Source: Ferrimonas sp048263965 (GTDB lineage: Bacteria; Pseudomonadota; Gammaproteobacteria; Enterobacterales; Shewanellaceae). Taken from it: a stretch of DNA of 64,000 nucleotides. The position numbers and the translations under genes are program-made. Below the pieces are notes generated by a model. It saw only the letters and a list, made by a program, of their open reading frames with translations, ran no database searches and was not told the origin of the DNA. The first letter of the stretch is position 1. The number at the start of each line of letters is the position of its first letter. Below are positions 16,406 through 25,700 of the stretch, one piece after another. The stretch is from assembly GCF_048263965.1 (NCBI RefSeq), contig NZ_JBLXDO010000010.1:1-64000 (forward strand), written 5' to 3'.

Positions 16406-17335
16406 ATGCCACAACAGGTGCTGGTCACCGGCGGAGCCGGTTACATCGGAGCCATCCTGGTCCCCAAACTGCTGGAGCGGGGAGACAGCGTCACCATCAT
16501 CGACAAGCTGCTGTGGGGCATTGGCCCGCTGCTGTCCATCATGGGACACCCGAACCTGCGGGTGTTCCACGCCGATGCCAGAGACGCGGAACAACTGATG
16601 CCCCTGGTGGACGAAGCGGATGTGATCGTCAACCTGGCGGCCATCGTCGGCTACCCCGCCTGCCAGCATCACCCCACCACGGCGAAAGAGACCAACGTGG
16701 GGATCATTGAAGCCATAGCCGGCCGCATGCGCCCCTCCCAGAAACTGATTCAGGCTTCCACCGGCTCCACCTATGGCGCCGTCGCCGGGGTGTGCACCGA
16801 AGAAACCCCCATCAATCCGCTGACCCTGTACGGAGAAACCAAGGCGGAAGCGGAACTTCACGCGTTGAAGGTAGGGGGGGTTCCCCTGAGGTTTGCCACC
16901 GTTTTCGGGGTCTCTCCCAGGATGCGCCTGGATCTTCTGGTCAACGACATCGTCCACCAGGTGGTGCATAACCGCACCTTCGTCATGTACGAAGGCCATG
17001 CAAGACGCACCTTTATCCACGCGGTGGACGCCGCCGCCAGCATCCTGTTTGCCATGGACCACTATGACCAGATGAGCGGACAGCCCTTCAATGTGGGCGA
17101 TGAAGCCCTGAACTACACCAAGCTGGAGGTGGCCCAGCGCATTCAGGCCCAATACGACTACTACCTGCACTGCGCCGAATTTGGCGAGGACTTGGACAAG
17201 CGGGACTATGCCGTCAGCTATCAGCGAATCAAAACCCTGGGGTTTGGCGCCAGCGTCACCCTGGATCAGGGCATTGCCGAACTGCTCAAGGTCTGTCCTC
17301 TGATGAAACCCTTCTCCATCTACCGGAACTTTTAG
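16406..17335 (+). CDS. NAD(P)-dependent epimerase/dehydratase (extended SDR)
   Basis: A 309-residue sugar-nucleotide-modifying SDR. The nucleotide motif is VTGGAGYIGAILV at the N-terminus, the conserved NLAAIVGYP follows near residue 77, a catalytic Ser/Thr region is ASTGSTYG near 115, and the YxxxK pair is in LYGETKAEAE near 140. The C-terminal RRTFIHAVDAA is typical of epimerases/dehydratases. It starts 27 bases after the glycosyltransferase with GAGGAG. It resembles UDP-sugar 4-epimerases and related dehydratases; the exact substrate cannot be read. Confidence 0.88.
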   Translation: MPQQVLVTGGAGYIGAILVPKLLERGDSVTIIDKLLWGIGPLLSIMGHPNLRVFHADARDAEQLMPLVDEADVIVNLAAIVGYPACQHHPTTAKETNVGIIEAIAGRMRPSQKLIQASTGSTYGAVAGVCTEETPINPLTLYGETKAEAELHALKVGGVPLRFATVFGVSPRMRLDLLVNDIVHQVVHNRTFVMYEGHARRTFIHAVDAAASILFAMDHYDQMSGQPFNVGDEALNYTKLEVAQRIQAQYDYYLHCAEFGEDLDKRDYAVSYQRIKTLGFGASVTLDQGIAELLKVCPLMKPFSIYRNF

Positions 17336-17367
17336 GTCATGAGCAACACACCCTTAGGAGAGTGCCG

Positions 17368-18486
17368 ATGAACCAATCCATCCCCTGGTCCCGCCCCGAA
17401 GTGGGCGACGAGGACCTGAAGGCGATCATTGGGGCCTTCGACGATGACTGGCTGACCATGGGCCCCAGGGCTGGCGAGTTTGAGAAGGCGATGGCCAAGC
17501 GCCTCGCCCGACGCCACGCCATCGCCGTCAGCAGCGGCTCAGTGGCTCTGGATATCGCCCTGCGCACCCTCGGGGTGACTCCGGGTGACGAAGTGATCAT
17601 TCCTGCCATCACCTACTTCGCCACCGCTGCGGCGGTCTCCCGGGTTGGGGCCACCCCGGTGTTTGTGGACGTCTGCCCGGACAACCTCAATCTCGACCCC
17701 AAGGCCCTCAATGCCGCCCTCTCTCCCAGGACCCGGGGGATTGTCTACATCGACTACGGTGGTCTGCCTGCCAATTTCCAGGCGCTCAATGAGCTGGCAC
17801 GGCGGCACGAACTGTTCCTGCTTCACGACGCCGCCCACTCCCTGGGTGGCCTCTATCGGGGAGCTCCTCTGGGCAGTCAAGCCGACATCGCCACCATGAG
17901 CTTCCATATGGCCAAGGTGATGACCTGCGTCGAGGGGGGGATGATCTTCACCGACGATGATGAACTGGCCCACACCCTGAGGCTGTACCGCAACCAGGGG
18001 GAGTCGGACAAGTACATCCACAGCAAGCTGGGTTACAACGCCCGCATGACCGACATCTCCGCCGCCATCGGACTGAATCAGCTGAAGCAGCTGGACCGTT
18101 ATCTGGCGGGGCGCCGGCGGGTATGCCAGGCCTACGATCATCACTTTGAGCAGCTGGGTATCGAGATCCTCCGCAATCCGGAGCCTGAGACTCTCGCCGC
18201 CCCCTTCCTCTATGCCATCCAGTTGGATGAGCGGGATCAGGTGGCTGCCGGCCTCAAGGAGCAGGGAATAGACACCCGTATCTGCTATCCCATGCCCCTC
18301 TACCGGCAACCCGTTTACCTGGAGGGGGAGGCGCCCAGCCGCCATCTGCCCTGCCCGGTATCAGAGCGGGTCAGCAAACGCATCCTCAACCTGCCGTTGT
18401 TCCCCAGCATGAGTGACGAGGAGATAGAGCGGGTGGTCCAGAATGTGGATCTGCTGAACCAGGGGCCCCTTGTCAGCGGGCTGTGA
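17368..18486 (+). CDS. DegT/DnrJ/EryC1/StrS family aminotransferase
   Basis: A 372-residue PLP-dependent sugar aminotransferase. Typical parts are the start IPWSRPEVGDEDLKAI, SSGSVALDIALR, DEVIIPAITYFATAAAV, the PLP-contacting LLHDAAHSLGG and the lysine site MSFHMAKVMTCVEGGM. The C-terminal NARMTDISAAIGLNQL and RICYPMPLYRQPVY belong to the ArnB/DegT group. Start chosen at ATG 17368 after AGGAG. With the SDR it forms a keto-sugar plus transamination pair, suggesting an amino sugar product. Confidence 0.9.
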   Translation: MNQSIPWSRPEVGDEDLKAIIGAFDDDWLTMGPRAGEFEKAMAKRLARRHAIAVSSGSVALDIALRTLGVTPGDEVIIPAITYFATAAAVSRVGATPVFVDVCPDNLNLDPKALNAALSPRTRGIVYIDYGGLPANFQALNELARRHELFLLHDAAHSLGGLYRGAPLGSQADIATMSFHMAKVMTCVEGGMIFTDDDELAHTLRLYRNQGESDKYIHSKLGYNARMTDISAAIGLNQLKQLDRYLAGRRRVCQAYDHHFEQLGIEILRNPEPETLAAPFLYAIQLDERDQVAAGLKEQGIDTRICYPMPLYRQPVYLEGEAPSRHLPCPVSERVSKRILNLPLFPSMSDEEIERVVQNVDLLNQGPLVSGL

Positions 18487-18525
18487 CCCAGTATGCTGTT
18501 CCCTCCAACAGAGGGAGAGTGACCT

Positions 18526-19620
18526 ATGGAGAGGATAGACACCCTGGTGGTGGGCGCCGGGGTGATAGGGTTGGCCTGCGCACGCGCCCTGGCCTCCCGG
18601 GGACGGGAGGTGCTGCTTCTTGAACAGGAGCCGGCCATAGGCACCGGCATCAGCAGCCGAAACAGCGAAGTGATTCACGCCGGCCTCTACTACCCCAGTG
18701 ACTGGCACAAGACCCGCCTCTGCATTCGGGGACGCACCCTGCTCTACCCCTTTCTGGATCAGGCCGGCGTCCCCTACCGCCGCTGTGGCAAGCTGGTGGT
18801 GGCCACCAACGATACTCAGCTGGCGCAGCTGCAGCAGCTGGCAACACAGGCCGACGCCAACGGAGTCGAGGGGGTAAGCCTGCTCAGTGAAGCCCAGGCC
18901 CGAGCGCTGGAACCCGAACTTCGATGCCGCGGGGCCCTGCTCAGCCGGGAGTCGGGCATCCTGGACAGCCACCAGCTGATGCTGGCCCTGTTGGGGGACG
19001 CCCAACACCAGGGGGCCATGCTGGCACTCCACTGCCAGGTGGAATCCATTCGCCCGGCGACGGCAGGGCTTGTCGTCACCACCAATCAGGGTCAGCTCCT
19101 GTGTCAGCGACTGGTGCTGGCGGCAGGACTGGCGACCCCCAGCCTGCTTCGCCGCATCGAGGGCCTCTCCAACCAGGCTGTGCCCCGGCAAACTCTGGCC
19201 AAGGGCAACTACTACAAACTCTCCGGCGACGCCCCCTTCAGCCACCTCATCTATCCCCTGCCCGAGCCAGGTGGTTTGGGCGTCCACCTGACCCTGGACC
19301 TGGCGGGCGACGCCAGGTTTGGGCCTGATGTGCAGTGGTGTGACACGGCGAACTTCGAGGTCACCCCGGGACTGGAGGCTAGGTTCAAACAGGCGATTGG
19401 CCACTATTGGCCGCAGGTGGAGGAGCGAACCCTGACGCCGGATTACGCCGGGGTGCGCCCGAAGCTGTCCGGCCCAGGAGAGCCCGGGGTCGATTTTGCC
19501 CTGCTTGGACCTGGAGAGTTAGGCATCAGAGGCGTGGTGGCCCTGGCAGGCATTGAGTCACCCGGGCTCACCGCGTCACTGGCTCTGGCGGAATGGGTAG
19601 CGGCTCGGCTGGAGCGCTAA
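18526..19620 (+). CDS. FAD-dependent oxidoreductase, L-2-hydroxyglutarate oxidase-like
   Basis: A 364-residue DAO-family flavoprotein. The FAD site is VVGAGVIGLACARALASRG, followed by the SSRNSEVIHAGLYYP typical of L-2-hydroxyglutarate oxidase/dehydrogenase (LhgO). Further conserved regions are ESGILDSHQLM and the C-terminal FALLGPGELGIRGVVALAGIESPG. It starts 40 bases after the aminotransferase with GGGAG upstream. It may belong to the operon as a sugar- or acid-oxidising enzyme, or be a housekeeping LhgO-like gene riding along. Its stop overlaps the convergent next gene by 4 bases. Confidence 0.85.
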   Translation: MERIDTLVVGAGVIGLACARALASRGREVLLLEQEPAIGTGISSRNSEVIHAGLYYPSDWHKTRLCIRGRTLLYPFLDQAGVPYRRCGKLVVATNDTQLAQLQQLATQADANGVEGVSLLSEAQARALEPELRCRGALLSRESGILDSHQLMLALLGDAQHQGAMLALHCQVESIRPATAGLVVTTNQGQLLCQRLVLAAGLATPSLLRRIEGLSNQAVPRQTLAKGNYYKLSGDAPFSHLIYPLPEPGGLGVHLTLDLAGDARFGPDVQWCDTANFEVTPGLEARFKQAIGHYWPQVEERTLTPDYAGVRPKLSGPGEPGVDFALLGPGELGIRGVVALAGIESPGLTASLALAEWVAARLER

Positions 19621-20213
19621 ACCAGAGAGCAGAGCAGGCGGAACTGATAATACTGGTCAAAGCGACCCAGGTAGGACACCTTGGCCCGCTCCCCATCAAT
19701 CTCGAAAATGCGCTCATCCCCCACCTTAAAGTGGATGCGTCGCCCCGCCAGTCGGGTCTCGATGCGATCCTCAAGCTCTCCCAGTACGGAGAAGGTGATG
19801 CCGTCACCACAGAGGGAGGCGCCCTTGTTCAGAGGCAGTACGAAGTCGGGAAGGGTATTGATGTGGGAAAGGCGCTCCCGCTCCGCCAGCCACAGGAAGT
19901 TGCTCTCGATGGCATCGGAGTAGTAGCTGATCTGCCCCAAATCGGAGATCAGGCTCTTACTGATGACGTCGATGTGTTGCACCACCGGGAAGAGCTGAGG
20001 CTGATCGGCGGTCAGGGATTTCAACCGGTCCAGTTCATCCTGCAATGCGGTGGCACTGCTGATGACGTCGTCTGACACCTGCTGGACATCCGCATTGATC
20101 AGCGCCAGGGGATGGCCTTTCTGGGATTGGGCCAGCTGCATTACGCTGACACCCAGGATGGCACCGACCAACGCCACCCCCAAGTTTCGGGCAATAAAGC
20201 CTGCACTTTCCAT
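19617..20213 (-). CDS. Membrane-anchored periplasmic protein of unknown function
   Basis: A 198-residue protein with one N-terminal hydrophobic helix (NLGVALVGAILGVSVMQLA), then a helical region (about residues 35-110) and a beta-rich C-terminus containing GRRIHFKVGDERIFEIDGE. It probably faces the periplasm from the inner membrane. ATG 20213 is taken because GGGAG precedes it; the longer upstream frame is unsupported. Convergent with the flavoprotein gene. No family recognised. Confidence 0.6.
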   Translation of the reverse strand: MESAGFIARNLGVALVGAILGVSVMQLAQSQKGHPLALINADVQQVSDDVISSATALQDELDRLKSLTADQPQLFPVVQHIDVISKSLISDLGQISYYSDAIESNFLWLAERERLSHINTLPDFVLPLNKGASLCGDGITFSVLGELEDRIETRLAGRRIHFKVGDERIFEIDGERAKVSYLGRFDQYYQFRLLCSLV

Positions 20214-20350
20214 AATAACGCTCCCTTTTTCAACTACTTGTGACACTTCCGTGGTCACAGTCTCCTGATTTTGACACAGGAATGATTTTGGGCAAGCCGC
20301 CAAAAGCTCGTATGGGTGATGTATTACACAAATTTCGTCTTTGCCCCATC

Positions 20351-20893
20351 TCAGGAGGCAACCAGGGCGGTCAGAACGTGGTCACGCCACTGACCATCAA
20401 TCTTCAGATAAGCCTTGGCATAGCCCTCACGAACAAACCCCAACCCTTGGAGCAACTGCTCACTGCGTCGATTGTTGGGTTGATAGTTGGCCATCACCCG
20501 GTGCAGCCCCAGCTCGCCGAAGGCGAAGGCCAACACAGGTTCAAGCACCTCACGCATCAACCCCTTCCCCTGGTGACGATGAGACACCGAATAGCCCAGA
20601 TTGGCCGCCTGGAAGGGGCCGAATACCAGGTTGGTCAGGTTGATCACCGCCAGTATCTTCTGCTCATCAGGGTCCAGCGCCACCAGCCTCAGGGAACGAC
20701 GGTCCTCCCACTCCAACTGAGCGACTCGAATCAGTTCCAGCTGATGGTTCAGGTGAAAGAAACTTTCGCTACGGTGGGGCTCCCAGGCGCGCAGGTGCTC
20801 GCGATTGTCCTTGTAGTAATCCTGAATCAGAAACCCATCTTCCGCGGTTAACATGCGGATTTTGGTTCGTGATGTGGTGATGGGGTGAAACAC
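20351..20893 (-). CDS. GNAT N-acetyltransferase, RimJ/RimL type
   Basis: A 180-residue acetyltransferase resembling RimJ (ribosomal-protein S5 alanine acetyltransferase). Features are TTSRTKIRMLTAEDG at the N-terminus, LGYSVSHRHQGKGLMREVL carrying the acetyl-CoA loop, and the C-terminal HRVMANYQPNNRRSEQLLQGLGFVREG. Start is GTG 20893, 7 bases after AGGAG. Whether it is true RimJ or a paralogue is not decidable here. Confidence 0.85.
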   Translation of the reverse strand: MFHPITTSRTKIRMLTAEDGFLIQDYYKDNREHLRAWEPHRSESFFHLNHQLELIRVAQLEWEDRRSLRLVALDPDEQKILAVINLTNLVFGPFQAANLGYSVSHRHQGKGLMREVLEPVLAFAFGELGLHRVMANYQPNNRRSEQLLQGLGFVREGYAKAYLKIDGQWRDHVLTALVAS

Positions 20894-20945
20894 CGTCTAA
20901 CTCCTGATGAGTGCTTTGACCAATGAGAGCGACGGCAGCCCGGCG

Positions 20946-21326
20946 CTACTTAAATACGTCTGGGCAACCACCATAGTCGTTAAAAGCCGGGTCCCAGCGG
21001 CGCACATCATTGGCTCGGCGCCAGCGACTGTGGAAGAACTCCATCATACAGGGGCCACTGGGCAGCTCGATGATCAGGGTATCGTACTCCTTCACCTGGT
21101 CATAGTCGGGGTAGTCGCTGCCCCTGCCCCAACTCAGGCCGCCGTTTTTGGCGGCCTGTGCCAGCCAGAACGCCTCCAGCGATGTCCAGCTGCCGAGCTC
21201 GCCATTCCAGACCTGCCAGGGAGACACCGATCTGTCCACCTCGCCATGACGCCGCGCCTCCTCGGCCGAGGTGCCGCTGCTTAAGACACACAACACCACC
21301 AGAGTCATTGCCAGCAATCTGTTCAT
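20946..21326 (-). CDS. Secreted protein of unknown function
   Basis: A 126-residue protein with a clear Sec signal peptide (MNRLLAMTLVVLCVLSSGTSA) and a mature part rich in Trp and Tyr, with two Cys (PSGPCMMEFF and GGCPDVFK) that could form a disulfide. GGAGG precedes ATG. Likely periplasmic. I do not recognise a family. Confidence 0.65.
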   Translation of the reverse strand: MNRLLAMTLVVLCVLSSGTSAEEARRHGEVDRSVSPWQVWNGELGSWTSLEAFWLAQAAKNGGLSWGRGSDYPDYDQVKEYDTLIIELPSGPCMMEFFHSRWRRANDVRRWDPAFNDYGGCPDVFK

Positions 21327-21353
21327 GACGCCTCCGCGATAAAGCAGTGAGAT

Positions 21354-21728
21354 TCAGAAAGCCACTCCGCCCTTGGGATTGGCCCCAAAGTCGTTGTCTC
21401 CCGGCTCGCCATCTAAGACCATAAACACCAATAAGACGATCACCCCCACTATCGGAATCAGGCTTATCAGCACCCACCAGCCGGTGCGGCCGGTATCGTG
21501 CAGCCGCCGGACCGTCAGCGCCAGCGTCGGCAGGAACACAATGAGAGAGTAGAGGGTACTGAAGGTGCCTGTCCCGGTCTGCTCATCCACGGTGCCCAAC
21601 GTCAGATCCACAAAGGCAATGGCGATGGCCACCAGAATGTTGATCAGCACAAACATCCAATACTCGGTTCGGCGCGACCGACCGCGAAACTGCAGGCAGC
21701 GTTGCCACGCCATCAGATACCATTTCAT
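21354..21728 (-). CDS. DUF805 inner-membrane protein
   Basis: A 124-residue protein of the DUF805 (YhaH/YhaI) family with four hydrophobic helices. Diagnostic parts are the start MKWYLMAWQRCLQFRGRSRR, TEYWMF, and LTVRRLHDTGRTGWWVL. The C-terminus ends in polar GDNDFGANPKG. Function of the family is unknown. Transcribed the same way as its two neighbours. Confidence 0.85.
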   Translation of the reverse strand: MKWYLMAWQRCLQFRGRSRRTEYWMFVLINILVAIAIAFVDLTLGTVDEQTGTGTFSTLYSLIVFLPTLALTVRRLHDTGRTGWWVLISLIPIVGVIVLLVFMVLDGEPGDNDFGANPKGGVAF

Positions 21729-21777
21729 CCTATCACCCTGAGGCCTCGCCCTCTGCTCAACTGAGACAACTCATTGC

Positions 21778-22086
21778 TTAGTTTAGCCAAAATCGATCGC
21801 CTGGCATCCAGCGTATCACCCCCTGCTCCTTGAGCAGGCTCCGGCACCCTTTAAACAGCGGCAAGGCACGCCAGTCGCGCACCCCTTTGGGGGTGTCGGC
21901 GTCAAACCACAATCCGGCAAAGTAGATGAAGGCGTGCGGCATCAGTCGGCGTACATAGAAGACCTGAGCACTTGGGCAGCGCTGAGCGGCCAGGGATGCC
22001 CACTCATAGCAGTGGCCCTGATTGATGCGTTCTGTGGAGATTCGGTGCCTGTGGCACACCCTGTTTGTTACCCACTCAAAGGCCAT
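21778..22086 (-). CDS. Small protein with a Cys-His-Asp pattern, unknown function
   Basis: A 102-residue protein starting at ATG 22086, 5 bases after AGGAGG; longer frames to 22167 lack a ribosome site. It contains NQGHCYEWASLAA, then PHAFIYFAGLWFDADTP. A Cys in a helix start, a His and an Asp in that order recall a small papain/transglutaminase-like core, but the protein is short and the assignment is speculative. No signal peptide. Confidence 0.55.
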   Translation of the reverse strand: MAFEWVTNRVCHRHRISTERINQGHCYEWASLAAQRCPSAQVFYVRRLMPHAFIYFAGLWFDADTPKGVRDWRALPLFKGCRSLLKEQGVIRWMPGDRFWLN

Positions 22087-22342
22087 CCTGGCCTCCTCTA
22101 TCAGGAGCCGGACCCAGCCGAGTCGGACCGGGGCGGCCTCAACAACAGAATCTAGATTCAACAGCAAAATCCACTCTGATACAGAATGATAAAATGGTCA
22201 ATCATTGACCGCCCAGTAAGTTAGAACTGATTGGCGCCCACCGTGCCACTTCGCTGGCACAGGGCCGGTTAAGATCGCCTAAACTAAAAGGCCTCAAGGG
22301 AGTGAGACAGCGCAATATGGCCCGCGACAACAGGAGGTGTCG

Positions 22343-22663
22343 GTGCCGGGCCAGATAATCACAATGACGGACATGCCCATGAGAAGGATAACCATAGCCG
22401 CCGACTGCATGAAACGGGCGGCGGATTGCCAGGCCCGAGGTGATCACTGCAACGCCGTGTGTTGGATGCAGCTCTCTATCGCTCTGCGCAAGGGGCGGGT
22501 AGAGAGCCTTCAGGAGCTGGAAAAGCTGGGACACGCGGTGGAAGTGCTGGCGCCCCTGGAACCCCAACCTCAGGCAACGGAAGATGAGGTGATCGCTGGC
22601 CGCTACGCCCGGAAGTACCTGCAGCAGATGGCGTTGAACCTGGCCAGGCAACAACCCTTCTAG
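22343..22663 (+). CDS. Small helical protein of unknown function
   Basis: About 106 residues, soluble, with four Cys in the first half (ITIAADCMKRAADCQARGDH-type spacing, then CNAVCW) and a helical remainder. An AGGAGG site directly precedes two possible GTG starts (22337, 22343), and ATG 22364 is also possible, so the start is uncertain. It ends just before a strong terminator. An antisense frame at 22202-22678 was not accepted. Confidence 0.5.
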   Translation: MPGQIITMTDMPMRRITIAADCMKRAADCQARGDHCNAVCWMQLSIALRKGRVESLQELEKLGHAVEVLAPLEPQPQATEDEVIAGRYARKYLQQMALNLARQQPF

Positions 22664-22678
22664 AACCCCCAGATTCAA

Positions 22679-22712
22679 AAAGGGCGCAGACTGTGGTCTG
22701 CGCCCTTTCCAT
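22679..22712. terminator. Strong bidirectional terminator between convergent genes
   Basis: AAAGGGCGCAGAC (22679-22691) and GTCTGCGCCCTTT (22696-22708) pair perfectly around TGTG. A-rich and T-rich flanks on both sides suit both the upstream plus gene and hrpA on the minus strand. Confidence 0.85.
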
Positions 22713-22735
22713 TCCCAGGCCCCGCCTGAAACCGC

Positions 22736-25700
22736 CTAGCCGGCTTCCTGAATCGCCATAATAATCCGCTTGTCACTGATGGGATACTTGGTCCCCAGGG
22801 TCTGGGCGAAACTGGAGATGCGATACTCCTCGATCATCCAGCGCACCTCCGCCAGCTCAGGGGAAGGCGCCACCCCCTTGGGCAGTTTGTTGAGCACCCC
22901 CTGGTAGGCTTCCTGCACCTTCTGAATCTTGAGCAGATGCAGCCTGTCCCGGTTGGGATCCACCGGTAGCTTCTCCAGTCGGCGCTCGATGCCCTGAAGG
23001 TAGCGAGCCAGATCATCCAGCCTCTGCCAGCCGGTGTCACGAACAAACCCCTTGTAGACCAAGCCGTCCAGCTGACTCTGAATGTCCGACATGGCAAAAG
23101 CGGTCTGCAGATCCATCTTGCCCTTGAGACGCTTCTTCACCTGATGACTGAGGGTCATCACCCGCTCCACCTTGATGGCGATGGCCACCACGGTGTCACC
23201 CAGCGCGCCGCGCACCTGCTCCTTGAGCGTATCGAAGGCATCCGGATCCCGAACTGCGTCCGGATGACCGTCGATCAGCTGATCCAGGCCACAGTGGATG
23301 CAATCGTCAATCAGCAGATCCACCTTGCCAAAGGGATTGAAGTACATCGCCAGCTTGGCTTTGTTGGGCAAGGACTTCTGCAGGTACTTCACCGGGTTGG
23401 GGACATTGATCAGCAGCAGCTTACGCAGGCCCGCCCGGTTGGCCATCGCCGCCCGTGACTCGTCATCGAACAGCTTGATGGCCACGCTGTCGCCGCTGTC
23501 CACCAAGGCCGGGTAGGCCTTGACCTTGTAGTTGCCCTGCTTGCGTTCATAGCTTTGCGGCAGCGTACCGAAGTTCCACTGGGTCAACCCTTCGGCCTCA
23601 ATGCCCTTGTCCGCCACCTTGGCGATGGCGGTCTGCACCTGGCCCTTGAGCTGATGCTTGAGCTCATGCAGGTCCCGGCCCTGGGCCAGCACCTTGCCAC
23701 GATGATCCTCCACCTTGAAATTGACCCTCAAATGGGTATCCAGGGCAGACAGGTCAAAGGCGTCTGGCTCGACCCGGACCCCGGTCATCCTCAGCAGATG
23801 TTTGCACAGGGCATCGAGCAGCGGCATCTGATGAGGCTCCATCACCTGCAGCACCGCATCGGCGTAATTGGGCGCCGGCACGAAGTTGCGTCGCATCGCC
23901 TTGGGCAGACTCTTGATCAGTCCCACCAGCTTCTCATGCAACAAGCCGGGCACCAGATAATCGAACCCCTGCTCCTGCACCTGGTTGAGCAGCGCAAGGG
24001 GAATGTGCACCGACACGCCATCGTCCAGCTCACCGGGTTCAAAGGCGTAGGTCACCGGCAACACCAGTCCCTCCTGATACCAGTGATCCGGGAAGTCGAG
24101 CTCGCCGACGTGGCCGGCATCCCGCTTCATCAGCAGCGCCTTGGAGAAATTCAGCAGTTCCTTGTCCTTGGCACCGGTCTTACTCCACCAGCCTCTGAAC
24201 AGCTGGCGAGTATAGATCCCCTCGGGAATGCGCTCTTCGTAAAACTCCTGCAGGGTGGCATCGTCCGCCAGGATGTCCCGGCGGCGGGATTTGTGTTCCA
24301 GCTCCTCCACCTCGGTGATCAGCGCCAGGTTGTCCTTGAGGAAGGCCTCGTTGGAGCCCAACTGGCCACCCACCAACGCTTGCTGGATAAAGATGTTGCG
24401 CGACTCCATCGGGTCGATGGGGCCGTACTGCACCTTGCGTTTGGGCACCACGATCACCCCGAACAGGGAAACCTGCTCAAAGGCCATCACCGAGCCGGGC
24501 TTCTGCTCCCAGTGGGGTTCGGCGTAGCTGCGCTTGACCAGATGCTCAGCCAGGGGCTCCACCCACAGGGGATCGATCTTGGCCACCATCCGGGCGAACA
24601 ACCGGCTGGTTTCCACCAGTTCGGCGGCCATCACCCACTTGGGAGACTTCTTCGCCAGGGCAGAGCCCGGGAAGATGTGGAACTGGCTGTTGCGCGCCCC
24701 CTTGAAGTGGCCCTCGGGCTCCTTAGAGCCGATGTGAGACAGCAGTCCCGCCAGCAGAGCACGGTGGATCTGCTCGTAACCGGCACGCTCACCTATGGTG
24801 ATGCTCATATCCAGCTCGGACAGGGAGTGGCGCAGCTGGCTGTAGAGGTCCTGCCACTCACGTATCCTCAGATAGTTGAGGAAATCGGTGCGGCACATGC
24901 GGCGGAACTGGTTGGTAGACAGTTCGCTGCGCTGCTCCTTGAGGTAATCCCACAGATTGAGCAGGGCGACGAAATCCGACTCCTTGTCGGCGAAGCGCCG
25001 GTGCTTCTCATCCGCCTGCTGCTGCTTGTCCATGGGGCGCTCACGGGGATCCTGAATGGAGAGCGCGCTGGCAATCACCATCACCTCGTGCACACAACCG
25101 TAGGGCTTGGCCGCCAGGATCATCCTGGCCAGACGCGGGTCGATGGGCAAACGGGCCAGCTGTCGCCCCAGCTTGGTCATGCGGGGCTGACGTTGGTGCA
25201 CCTCGATGGCGGACAGCTCCTCCAGCAGGCGCATGCCATCATTGATGTGGCGGTTGTCCGGCGGCTGCACAAAGGGGAAGGCGGCGATGTCACCCAGCCC
25301 CAGGGCCAGCATCTGCAGGATCACCGAGCCCAGGTTGGTGCGCAGGATCTCCGGGTCGGTAAACTCGGGACGGCTGCCGAAGTCATCCTCACTGTAGAGG
25401 CGAATGCAGATGCCTTCGGAGACCCGTCCACAACGGCCGGCCCGCTGGTTGGCACTGGCCTGGGACACCGGCTCGATGGGCAGGCGCTGTACCTTGGTGC
25501 GGTAGCTGTAGCGGCTGATGCGGGCGGTACCCGGGTCGATGACGTACTTGATGCCGGGCACGGTCAGGGAGGTTTCCGCCACGTTGGTGGCCAGCACGAT
25601 GCGTCGCCCGGTGTGGGAGGCAAAGATCTTCGCCTGCTCCGAGTGAGACAGCCGGGCAAACAGAGGCAGAATTTCCGTATCGCGCAGATTGCGGCGGCGC

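Noticed and set aside
22202..22678. Minus-strand frame of 158 codons
   Set aside because: The plus-strand frame at 22343-22663 has the better ribosome site and a terminator right after it; this one runs through no signals.
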